From Rhodobacter sp. Har01 (GTDB lineage Bacteria > Pseudomonadota > Alphaproteobacteria > Rhodobacterales > Rhodobacteraceae): a stretch of DNA of 64,000 bases. The notes beneath the pieces were generated by a model that was given only the letters and a program-made list of their open reading frames with translations, made no database searches and had not been told where the DNA came from. The position numbers and the translations under genes are program-made. The stretch covers positions 124,001 through 188,000 of the forward strand of contig NZ_JAJCTD010000002.1 in assembly GCF_020564565.1 (NCBI RefSeq). The letters run 5' to 3'. Shown here piece after piece: positions 55,795 to 64,000 of this stretch (positions within the stretch are counted from its first letter, which is position 1; every line of letters starts with the position of its first letter).

Positions 55795-56745
55795 ATGAAC
55801 CCTGCCGATCTGGTTTCGCTCCGCCAGTTGCGCGCCCTGGCTTCTGTCGTTCGCACCGGGTCAATGACCGCCGCGGGGCGCGAACTGGGGCTGACCACCC
55901 CCGCCGTTCACAGCCAGATCCGGACGCTGGAAGAGGCGCTGGGCCTGCCGCTGATTCATCGGCACGGCGATGCGTCGGGGACCGGCCCCACGCTGGCCGG
56001 GCAAGTCATGCTGACGGCCGCCGCGCGCATGGATGCCGCGCTTCAGCAGGCGGTACAGCAGGTGCTGGCGTTCCGCGACGGCCGGGCCGGTCGGGTGACC
56101 CTGGGCGTGGTCTCGACCGCCAAGTACTTTGCCCCGCGCCTGGTCAAGATCCTGCGCACCCTGCACCCCGAGATCGAGGTCGTCCTGCAGGTCGGCAACC
56201 GCGAGGAAATCCTGGCCGACATGGAACGGATGCATTTTGATCTGGCGATCATGGGCCGCCCGCCGCGGACGCCGCCGAACGAGGCCTGGCCCATCGGCCC
56301 GCATCCGCACGGGCTGATCGCGCCGCCGGACCATCAGTTGGCCGGGATCAACGGCCTGGGCGCCGGGGATTTCGCCGGCGAGACCTTTATCGCGCGCGAG
56401 CGCGGGTCGGGCACCCGCATCCTTATGATGCGCTACATCGAACGGCTGGTCGAAGGCGCGCCGCACGCGGTGGTCGAGATGGGGTCGAACGAGACGATCA
56501 AGCAGGCGGTGATGGCGGGCCTGGGGATTTCGTTCCTGTCGCTGCACACGGTGGCCGACGAGTTGCGCAACGGCAGTCTGGTCACGCTGTCGGCCCCCGG
56601 CCTGCCGGTGGAGCGGCACTGGTTTCTGGTGCGCCGGCTGGACCAGCCCGTCCTGCCCGCGGCGAAGTTGCTGGAAAAGACCATCCTGGGATTGGACGGG
56701 TCTTACCTGCCGCTGCTGCCGCCAGCGGCGATCCGGCCATCGTGA
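55795..56745 (+). CDS. cbbR: LysR-family regulator CbbR
   Basis: 316 residues. N-terminal winged helix-turn-helix ([48 protein letters not shown], about 8-57), then a LysR effector domain (about 90-300). Position divergent from cbbF is diagnostic of CbbR, which activates the operon in response to RuBP, ATP or NADPH level. It overlaps the possible GTG of rnhB; the stop is three bases from the rnhB ATG. Confidence 0.96.
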   Translation: MNPADLVSLRQLRALASVVRTGSMTAAGRELGLTTPAVHSQIRTLEEALGLPLIHRHGDASGTGPTLAGQVMLTAAARMDAALQQAVQQVLAFRDGRAGRVTLGVVSTAKYFAPRLVKILRTLHPEIEVVLQVGNREEILADMERMHFDLAIMGRPPRTPPNEAWPIGPHPHGLIAPPDHQLAGINGLGAGDFAGETFIARERGSGTRILMMRYIERLVEGAPHAVVEMGSNETIKQAVMAGLGISFLSLHTVADELRNGSLVTLSAPGLPVERHWFLVRRLDQPVLPAAKLLEKTILGLDGSYLPLLPPAAIRPS

Positions 56746-56747
56746 CC

Positions 56748-57375
56748 ATGCGGCCGGTTGCCGACTTCGGCGCGGAAGCCGATTGCCTTGCCGCCGGGGC
56801 CGCCTACGTCGTCGGCGTTGACGAGGTGGGCCGCGGCCCTCTGGCCGGCCCGGTCACCGCCGCCGCCGTCCGGCTGGACCCGGCCTGCATTCCCGAAGGC
56901 CTGGCCGACAGCAAGACCCTGCCCGCGCGCGCGAGGGAAACGCTTGCGGCCTGGCTGCACGAGAACGCGGCGGTCTCGATCGCCCATGCCTCGGTCGAGG
57001 AGATCGACGCCCTCAACATCCTGCGTGCCAGCCACCTGGCCATGCAGCGGGCCGTCGCCGCGCTGCCCGCCGATTTCGCCCTGATCGACGGCAACCTGAT
57101 CCCGCGCGGCCTGACCTGCCCCGCGACGGCCCTGGTCAAGGGCGACGCGCGCTGCCTGTCGATCGCCGCCGCCTCGATCGTGGCCAAGGTGGCGCGCGAC
57201 CGGATCATGGTGGATTTGGCGCAACAGCACCCCCAGTACGGCTGGGAAAGGAACGCCGGCTACCCGACAAAGGCCCATCTCCGGGCGCTTCTAGATTTTG
57301 GGGTCACCCCTTGGCATAGGCGTTCGTTTGCCCCCGTCCACAACATCTTGTGCCAAGCGATTTCTCTAACCTCTT

Positions 57376-57377
<2 letters not shown>
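56748..57377 (+). CDS. rnhB: ribonuclease HII
   Basis: 209 residues from ATG 56748; an in-frame GTG at 56742 overlapping the cbbR stop is the alternative. Active-site motifs [15 protein letters not shown] (Asp-Glu pair), DSKTL, LIDGN and [13 protein letters not shown] are all present. Removes ribonucleotides from DNA. Its 3' end carries GANTC sites that belong to the ccrM promoter region. Confidence 0.95.
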
Positions 57378-58584
<1,207 letters not shown>

Positions 58585-58640
58585 CCCCGGCAACGGGGTC
58601 TTCCTTACGCCTGCACCCCGGACCGCCCGGGATGCACCTG

Positions 58641-58671
58641 CCCCGCCATGCGCGTCATGGCGGGGCCTTTT
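58641..58671 (+). terminator. intrinsic terminator of ccrM
   Basis: A perfect 10-bp stem CCCCGCCATG / CATGGCGGGG with five-base loop is followed by CCTTTT. It is 57 bp after the ccrM stop and before the end of the convergent alkB gene. Confidence 0.85.
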
Positions 58672-58686
58672 CGCCTTGGCACCCGT

Positions 58687-59835
58687 TCAGGGTGCCCCGT
58701 GGGGCAGCGGGTTCAGCGCCTTGTTGTAGCTGTGCCAGTCGGCGATGTCGGGGTAGAACTGCTTGCGCCAGGCCCGAACCCGCGGGTTCATCACCCGCCG
58801 CCACAAGGGCGGGATCATCGCCGCGAAGGTCATCACCGGATAGCCGAAGGGCAGTTGCGGCGCCTCGTCCGCGGGGTGGTTCTGCAACAGCGGGAACCGG
58901 CGGTCGGGCTTGTAGTGGTGGTCGGAATGGCGCTGCAGGTTGATCAAGAGCCAGTTCGTCGCCCGGTGCGCGGCGTTCCAGGAGTGCCGGGGCATCACAT
59001 GTTCATACCGCCCCTCGCCGTTGTGCCGGCGGGTCAGCCCGTAATGCTCGACGTAGTTCGCCAGTTCCAACTGCCAGACCGCCACTCCGGCTTGCAGCAG
59101 GAACAGCCCCAGCCCGGCCCAGCCACCCAGCCAAAGGGCCAGCGCCAGCATCGCCAGTTGCAGCGCACCATAGCGCCAGAACGGGTTGGACCAGTGCCAG
59201 ACCGGCAGGTTCCGCCGCGCCAGCATGGCCTTTTCCGCCGCCCAGGCCGACCGCGGACAATCGCGGAGCACCCGCGGATAGAACCGGTGAAAGCCCTCAT
59301 TGTAGCGCGCCGTCACCGCATCACGCGGGGTGCCGACGTACAGGTGGTGCACCCGCAGGTGTTCGGTTCGGAAGTGGGAGTAGAGCACGCTGGCCAGCAA
59401 CAGATCGCCCAGCCAGCGTTCGATCCGCGGGCTCTGGTGCATCAACTCATGCGCATAGGGCAGGCCGATGGTGCCGGTCATCACCCCCATGCCGAAGAAC
59501 AGGCCGATCTTCCCGGCCAGCGTCAGATGCGCCGCCTGCGGCACATACCACAGCATGAAGCACAGCATGGTGAATTGCAGCGGGAACCAGGCCATGGTCA
59601 GCAGCCGATACAGGCGCAGCTGATCGTCGGTGGTGTCCAGGCTGGCATCGTCAAGGTTCAGCCCCAGCACCGCGTCCAGTGCGGGAAACAGGCACCAGCA
59701 ATAGACCGGCAACGCCAGCACCCACAGGCCGCCCAGTCCTGCGCCCAGCAGGGCAATGGGAATGGTGCCGAACGACAGGAAATACGGCAGGGCACTGCGG
59801 GGTTCGGCGACGGTTTCGGGCGAAAGAGTGGTCAT
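58687..59835 (-). CDS. alkB: AlkB-type alkane 1-monooxygenase
   Basis: 382 residues, with about six membrane helices. The di-iron histidine boxes are HELMH (129-133), EHLRVHH (158-164), QRHSDHH (301-307) and the NYVEHYG signature (260-266). The second box has Val where EHxxGHH has Gly. It hydroxylates medium-chain alkanes at the terminal carbon, using rubredoxin electrons. No rubredoxin or reductase gene is near, so it must use one encoded elsewhere. A xylene monooxygenase or related membrane hydroxylase role is the alternative. Confidence 0.9.
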   Translation of the reverse strand: MTTLSPETVAEPRSALPYFLSFGTIPIALLGAGLGGLWVLALPVYCWCLFPALDAVLGLNLDDASLDTTDDQLRLYRLLTMAWFPLQFTMLCFMLWYVPQAAHLTLAGKIGLFFGMGVMTGTIGLPYAHELMHQSPRIERWLGDLLLASVLYSHFRTEHLRVHHLYVGTPRDAVTARYNEGFHRFYPRVLRDCPRSAWAAEKAMLARRNLPVWHWSNPFWRYGALQLAMLALALWLGGWAGLGLFLLQAGVAVWQLELANYVEHYGLTRRHNGEGRYEHVMPRHSWNAAHRATNWLLINLQRHSDHHYKPDRRFPLLQNHPADEAPQLPFGYPVMTFAAMIPPLWRRVMNPRVRAWRKQFYPDIADWHSYNKALNPLPHGAP

Positions 59836-59881
59836 CGGCGGCCTCCTTGCCGGGCGCAGTCTACGCGCGCGGGACGCGACC

Positions 59882-60934
59882 TCAAACGGGCGGCAATGCC
59901 GCACGGGCCAAGTCAAAGGCCTTGCGCATGACGGTCGGCAGGCTGGCCGGGCTGAACTCGGGGGGCGGCACCGCTTCTCCGCGCCGCAAGGGCGGCTGGC
60001 CCGTGGCCACCTGCACCCGCAGGATCAGGTGGAAATGGGTGAAGGTGTGGCGCACCTCGCCCGCGTCCTGCCAGTCGGCATCGGCGGGGGCGGGGCCGCC
60101 GGGGCTGCCGTCCCAGCCATCGCCGGGCAGGCCCCACATGCCGCCCAGCAGGCCCCGGTCCGGCCGCCGTTCCAGCACCCAGCCCTCCGGCGTGTGCAAG
60201 GCCCAGACCGTGCCCTGCCGCACCGGCTTGGCGGCTTTCGGCGTCTTGCGCGGCAGGCTGGCCTGCAACCCTTCGGCGCGGGCGCGGCAGGTCTGCGACA
60301 AGGGGCAAATCCCGCAGGCCGGTGATTTCGGCGTGCAGATCGTGGCACCCAGGTCCATCATCGCCTGGGCATGGTCGCCAGGGCGGTCCTGTGGCGTCAG
60401 CGTTGCGGCCAGACGGACCAACTCCGGCTTGGCCTGCGGCAGCGGCGTTTCGACAAGAAACAGCCGCGCCACCACCCGCTCGACGTTGCCATCCACGACG
60501 GTGGCCGCTTCGTCATAGGCGATGGCTGCCACGGCGGCGGCGGTGTAGGGGCCGATGCCGGGCAGGGACAGCAGGCCGTCACGGCTGTCGGGGAACCCGC
60601 CAAGCGCGGCGATGGCGCGGGCGCATTTCAGCAGGTTGCGGGCGCGGGCGTAGTAGCCAAGGCCCGCCCATTCGGCCATCACGTCCGCATCCCGCGCGGC
60701 CGCCAGCGCGACCACGTCCGGCCAGCGGTCGGTGAACCGGCGAAAGTAGTCGCGCACCGCGGCCACGGTGGTCTGCTGCAGCATCACCTCGCTCAGCCAG
60801 ACACGATAGGGATCGGGCCGCACCCCCGCCGCCCGCTCGGCCGGCCCCACCCGCCAGGGCATCACCCGGGCGTGGCGGTCATACCAGTGCAGCAGCAGGC
60901 CGCTCAGGTCAGGTGTCTGGGGCGCGTCACGCAA
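59882..60934 (-). CDS. mutY: A/G-specific adenine glycosylase
   Basis: 350 residues. Catalytic Glu49 is in SEVMLQQT; the helix-hairpin-helix is LPGIGPYTAAAVAAIAY (about 124-140); Asp148 is in VVDGNVERV; the 4Fe-4S cluster cysteines are C200-X6-C207-X2-C210-X5-C216. A C-terminal NUDIX-like domain (about 235-350, LLGGMWGLPGDGW) checks 8-oxoG. The start is TTG at 60934, with GGAG upstream; the first ATG is too far in. Acts on A opposite 8-oxoG. Confidence 0.94.
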   Translation of the reverse strand: MRDAPQTPDLSGLLLHWYDRHARVMPWRVGPAERAAGVRPDPYRVWLSEVMLQQTTVAAVRDYFRRFTDRWPDVVALAAARDADVMAEWAGLGYYARARNLLKCARAIAALGGFPDSRDGLLSLPGIGPYTAAAVAAIAYDEAATVVDGNVERVVARLFLVETPLPQAKPELVRLAATLTPQDRPGDHAQAMMDLGATICTPKSPACGICPLSQTCRARAEGLQASLPRKTPKAAKPVRQGTVWALHTPEGWVLERRPDRGLLGGMWGLPGDGWDGSPGGPAPADADWQDAGEVRHTFTHFHLILRVQVATGQPPLRRGEAVPPPEFSPASLPTVMRKAFDLARAALPPV

Positions 60935-61014
60935 TCTTTATGCTCCGGGCCTTGGGATTCGGTGGCAGGCCCAAGACGTTTCGCTAAGATAGCGACGAAC
61001 AAGGCAAGGACCAG

Positions 61015-61545
61015 ATGGCCCGCACCCCGGCCCCGAAACCGCCCAGCCCCGACCACCGCATGCGCGGGTTCGAGCCGGCCTTCGCGCTGATGCAGGGCCA
61101 GGTGCGCCGCGCCGGCGAGGCGCGGGGCTTTGCCGTCGCCCGCCTGGTGACCCACTGGCCCGAGGTGGTGGGCGCCGACCTGGCCCGCATCACCCGCCCG
61201 GTCAAGGTGGGGCACGGGCGCGAAGGCATGGGCGGCACGCTGACGCTGCTGGTGCAGGGCGCCGCGGCGCCGATGGTCGAGATGCAGAAGGAAGCGATCC
61301 GCGCCAAGGTGAACGCCGTCTACGGCTACAACGCGATTTCGCGCGTGTTGCTGACACAGACCTCTGCCAGCGGCTTTGCCGAAGGCCAGGCGCAGTTCGT
61401 GCCGGCCCCCACGACCCCACCCTTGCCCGACCCTGCGCTGGTCGCGGCTGCCTCGGCCAGCGCTGAAGGCGTCGGCGACCCGGACCTGCGTGCCGCCCTT
61501 GAACGGTTGGCGCAAAACATCTTAACTCGCCGGAAGGCTGAATGA
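61015..61545 (+). CDS. DUF721 domain protein (DciA-like)
   Basis: 176 residues. The KH-like DUF721 domain (about 22-110) has LVTHWPEVVGADLARITRPVKV and TLLVQGAAAPMVEMQKEAIRAKVNAVYGY. DUF721/DciA proteins help load the replicative helicase in bacteria without DnaC. The C-terminal tail is long and Ala/Pro-rich. Ten bases upstream of the DsbA-family gene, so they are likely co-transcribed. Confidence 0.85.
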   Translation: MARTPAPKPPSPDHRMRGFEPAFALMQGQVRRAGEARGFAVARLVTHWPEVVGADLARITRPVKVGHGREGMGGTLTLLVQGAAAPMVEMQKEAIRAKVNAVYGYNAISRVLLTQTSASGFAEGQAQFVPAPTTPPLPDPALVAAASASAEGVGDPDLRAALERLAQNILTRRKAE

Positions 61546-61555
61546 GGACCATGCG

Positions 61556-62197
61556 ATGACGACGATTCACCGACGGGCGCTGCTGGCGCTGGCCGCCGCC
61601 GCTGCCGGACTGCCGGCCTGGGCGCAAGAGACCACCACCGCGGACCCCGCCACCGGGTCGGCGGTCGTGCCGGACGTCAAGGATTTCTCGTTGGGCGATC
61701 CCGTCGCGCCGGTCAAGATCGTGGAATACGCCAGCTACACCTGCGGCCACTGCGCGCATTTCCACGAAACCGTCTTCAAGCCGCTCAAGGCCGCATACAT
61801 CGACACCGGCAAGGTATACTTCACCTTGCGCGAGGTCTATTTCGACCGCTACGGCCTGTGGGCCGCGCTGGTGGCCCGCTGCGGCGGCGACCTGCGTTAT
61901 TTCGGCATCAGCGACATGATCTTCAGCCAGCAGGCCGAATGGGCCGCCTCGCAAGACCCGAACGTGGTGATCGCCAGCCTGCGCACCTTTGGCATTGCGG
62001 CGGGGCTGACCAACGAACAGCTGGACGTCTGCTTGTCCGATGCGGCCATGGTGGACGCCATGGTCAAGCGGTTCGAGACCAACATGAAGGCCGACGGCAT
62101 CGAAGGCACGCCGTCGTTGATGATCAACGGCGAAAAGCACCCGAACATGTCCTATGACGAGCTGAAGGCGATCCTCGATCCCTTGCTGGCGGGCTGA
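61556..62197 (+). CDS. DsbA-family periplasmic thiol-disulfide protein
   Basis: 213 residues. Signal MTTIHRRALLALAAAAAGLPAWA, then a thioredoxin fold interrupted by a helical insert. Active site CGHC in YASYTCGHCAHFHE (about 62-65); cis-Pro in GTPSLMINGE (about 182). The DsbA_4/27-kDa outer-membrane-like group oxidises or isomerises secreted proteins. The DUF721-DsbA order is common in Rhodobacterales. CoA transferase follows three bases later. Confidence 0.92.
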   Translation: MTTIHRRALLALAAAAAGLPAWAQETTTADPATGSAVVPDVKDFSLGDPVAPVKIVEYASYTCGHCAHFHETVFKPLKAAYIDTGKVYFTLREVYFDRYGLWAALVARCGGDLRYFGISDMIFSQQAEWAASQDPNVVIASLRTFGIAAGLTNEQLDVCLSDAAMVDAMVKRFETNMKADGIEGTPSLMINGEKHPNMSYDELKAILDPLLAG

Positions 62198-62200
62198 TCC

Positions 62201-63352
62201 ATGACCGCCCCGCTGGAAGGGATCCGCGTCATCGAACTGGCGCGGATCCTGGCCGGCCCCTGGGCCGGGCAGACCCTGGCCGACCTCGGCGCCGAGGTGA
62301 TCAAGGTCGAGGCGCCCGAAGGCGACGACACCCGCCGCTGGGGGCCGCCCTTCATCGAGCGCCCGAACCCAGACGGCAGCACCGACCGGTCGGCCGCCTA
62401 TTTCCACAGCTGCAACCGTGGCAAGAAGGGCATCACCTGCGATTTCCGCACGCCAGAGGGGCAAGAGGTTGTCCGCCGCCTGGTGGCGGATGCCGACGTG
62501 GTGATCGAAAACTTCAAGGTCGGCGGTCTGGCGAAATACGGGCTGGACTGGGAGTCCTTGCGCAAGGTGAACCCCCGGCTGATCTACTGTTCCATCACCG
62601 GCTTCGGCCAGGACGGGCCCTATGCGCACCGCGCGGGGTATGACTTCATCATCCAGGGCATGGCCGGGTTGATGAGCGTCACGGGTGAGGCGGAAGGCCA
62701 GCCGCAGAAGGTGGGTGTCGCGGTCACCGATGTCTTCACCGGCATCTACGCCGCCACGGCGATCCTGGCCGCGATCGTGCAACTCGGCCGCACCGGGCAG
62801 GGCCAGCACATCGACATGGCGCTGATGGATGTGGCCACCAGCATCATGGCCAACCAGGCGATGAACTACCTTGCCACCGGGGTTGCGCCGAAGAAGATGG
62901 GCAATGCCCATCCCAACCTGGCGCCCTATGCCGTGTTCGACTGCGCCGATGGCTGGGTGATCCTGGCCACCGGCAACGACAGCCAGTACCGCAAGCTGTG
63001 CGGCGTTCTGGGCCTGTCCGACATGGCCGAGGCGCCCGAATTCCTGACCAACGCCGACCGCATCGCCCACCGGGCCGGGATGACCGCGCGGATCACTGCA
63101 GCCACCAAGGGCTGGGCGATGGCCGACCTGCTGGCCGCCTGCGAAGCCGAGGGCGTGCCCGCCGGCCCGATCAATGACATGGCCGGCGTCTTCGCCGACC
63201 CGCAGGTGGTGGCGCGCGGCATGCAGATCACGGCCGACGGCGTGCCCGGCGTGCGCAGCCCGATGACGTTTTCGGGGGCCGACCTGGCGCTGGGCCGCGC
63301 CGCGCCGCGTTTGGGAGAGCATCAGGACGACGTGCTGGGCAAAGCCGGCTGA
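62201..63352 (+). CDS. CaiB/BaiF family III CoA transferase
   Basis: 383 residues. Family features: GIRVIELARILAGPWAGQTLADLGAEVIKVE at the N-terminus, RGKKGITCDFRTPEGQEVVRRLVADADVVIENF, and the catalytic Asp in MALMDVATSIMANQ (about residue 209). Class III transferases move CoA between carboxylic acids, for example formyl- or succinyl-CoA. The substrate cannot be told from sequence. Spaced three bases from the DsbA-family gene. Confidence 0.92.
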   Translation: MTAPLEGIRVIELARILAGPWAGQTLADLGAEVIKVEAPEGDDTRRWGPPFIERPNPDGSTDRSAAYFHSCNRGKKGITCDFRTPEGQEVVRRLVADADVVIENFKVGGLAKYGLDWESLRKVNPRLIYCSITGFGQDGPYAHRAGYDFIIQGMAGLMSVTGEAEGQPQKVGVAVTDVFTGIYAATAILAAIVQLGRTGQGQHIDMALMDVATSIMANQAMNYLATGVAPKKMGNAHPNLAPYAVFDCADGWVILATGNDSQYRKLCGVLGLSDMAEAPEFLTNADRIAHRAGMTARITAATKGWAMADLLAACEAEGVPAGPINDMAGVFADPQVVARGMQITADGVPGVRSPMTFSGADLALGRAAPRLGEHQDDVLGKAG

Positions 63353-63362
63353 GGCAGCTGCC

Positions 63363-64000
63363 TCAGCCCCGCAGGCCGTCCATGGCGCGCACCAGCCCCT
63401 CGCTGATGCCGGGTTCCGACAAGGCGTGGCCGGCCATCGGCACCATGCGGATCTGGCAATGGTCCCAGCCCTCGGCCAGCTTCCAGGCCGAGACCGGCGG
63501 GCAGACCATATCGTACCGGCCCTGGATCACCGTGGCCGAGATGTGCTGGATGCGCTTGCGTTCGCGCAGGATCCAGCCGTCGCATTGCAGAAAGCCGCCG
63601 TTCTGGAAGTAGTGGTTCTCAAGCCGGGCAAAGGCGCGGGCGTATTCGGCCGGGCTTTCGCCGACATGGCCGTCATGGTGGATCGAGGCCAGCGCGTTTT
63701 CCCAATGCGCCCAGAGCCGGCCGAAACGGGTTTCCTCGATCAGGTTGCCCGAGAACAGCCGGCGGTGATAGGCGCGGATCAGGTCGCCGCGTTCGTCCGG
63801 CGCGATGGCGTTGACGAAGCGGTTCCAGATTTCCGGGAAGAAGGCCCCAGCACCGCCGCCATAGAACCAGTCCAGCTCTCTTCGCGTCATCAGGAAGATG
63901 CCGCGCAGCACCAGGTGGCGGACGCGGTCGGGGTGGGTCAGCGCGTAGATCAGCGCCAGGGTGGCGCCCCAGCTGCCGCCGAAGGCGATGAACCTCTCGA
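63363..64000 (-). CDS. pip: proline iminopeptidase, N-terminal part cut by window edge
   Basis: The last 212 residues of an alpha/beta hydrolase are visible. The nucleophile elbow GGSWGATLALIYA near the cut edge is the proline iminopeptidase form (Gly-Gly-Ser-Trp-Gly), and LRGIFLMTRRELDWFY, VIQGRYDMVCPP (catalytic Asp) and MAGHALSEP (catalytic His) match the family. It removes N-terminal proline from peptides in the cytoplasm. The gene starts beyond position 64000. Confidence 0.93.
   Translation of the reverse strand, partial: ERFIAFGGSWGATLALIYALTHPDRVRHLVLRGIFLMTRRELDWFYGGGAGAFFPEIWNRFVNAIAPDERGDLIRAYHRRLFSGNLIEETRFGRLWAHWENALASIHHDGHVGESPAEYARAFARLENHYFQNGGFLQCDGWILRERKRIQHISATVIQGRYDMVCPPVSAWKLAEGWDHCQIRMVPMAGHALSEPGISEGLVRAMDGLRG

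Noticed and set aside
61202..63322. A 706-codon minus-strand frame over the DsbA and CoA-transferase genes
   Set aside because: Antisense shadow; both plus-strand genes have clear active-site motifs.

Overview
The window reads as chromosome of a high-GC alphaproteobacterium of the Rhodobacteraceae (Rhodobacter/Paracoccus-like). The grounds are a Rhodobacter-type porin, a form II RuBisCO (cbbM) Calvin operon with a divergent cbbR, the GANTC methyltransferase gene ccrM, a TrcR-type (DUF1013) cell-cycle regulator, an aa3-oxidase subunit IV gene, and COQ9, ETF-quinone oxidoreductase and DUF3576/DUF6173/DUF6502 genes. I see no rRNA, tRNA, CRISPR array, insertion sequence or phage gene. Most of the window is housekeeping, and coding density is very high (no gene-free gap over 300 bp).

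Layout. 1-1.7 kb: a cut-off VWA lipoprotein gene diverges from a DUF6502 gene, with two matching palindromes over the two starts. 1.7-6.2 kb: dapD, a serine/threonine dehydratase, a LOG-family hydrolase and ETF-QO. 6.4-9.8 kb: greA and small conserved genes, including aa3 oxidase subunit IV. 9.8-14.9 kb: MBL hydrolase, acyl-CoA dehydrogenase, tsaC, mscL, MsrQ-like protein. 15-19.2 kb: ald with divergent lrp-type regulator, DUF1801, rpsU, COQ9, quinone oxidoreductase. 19.5-26 kb: RNase T2, trcR, holA-lptE-leuS, DUF3576 lipoprotein. 26.3-33.7 kb: porin, TPR-sulfotransferase, YggS, amylosucrase, L,D-transpeptidase, ribA. 33.9-36.9 kb: OmpR-type regulator, MFS exporter and xth, with two related small-RNA-like modules. 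37-41.3 kb: SH3 protein, CHASE2 adenylate cyclase, Crp-type regulator and two FecR-domain proteins. 41.6-45.7 kb: aminotransferase and ftsK. 45.7-56.7 kb: the Calvin operon cbbF-P-T-G-A-M-rpe-redoxin-gph-cbbY with divergent cbbR. 56.7-64 kb: rnhB, ccrM, alkB, mutY, DUF721, DsbA-like, CoA transferase, and a cut-off proline iminopeptidase.

How it works together. The Calvin operon encodes regeneration and fixation enzymes, phosphoglycolate salvage (gph) and sugar-phosphate clean-up (cbbY), with a strong hairpin directly after cbbM that probably sets the ratio between RuBisCO and the distal genes. CbbR is divergently placed to control it. The FecR/Crp/CHASE2-cyclase block looks like an envelope-to-cAMP signalling unit and is the least described multi-gene arrangement here. 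Other non-coding signals worth attention are the paired operators at the DUF6502/VWA locus, the duplicated anti-Shine-Dalgarno small-RNA modules flanking the MFS gene, a 38-bp intergenic repeat in two copies, and three GANTC sites just ahead of ccrM.
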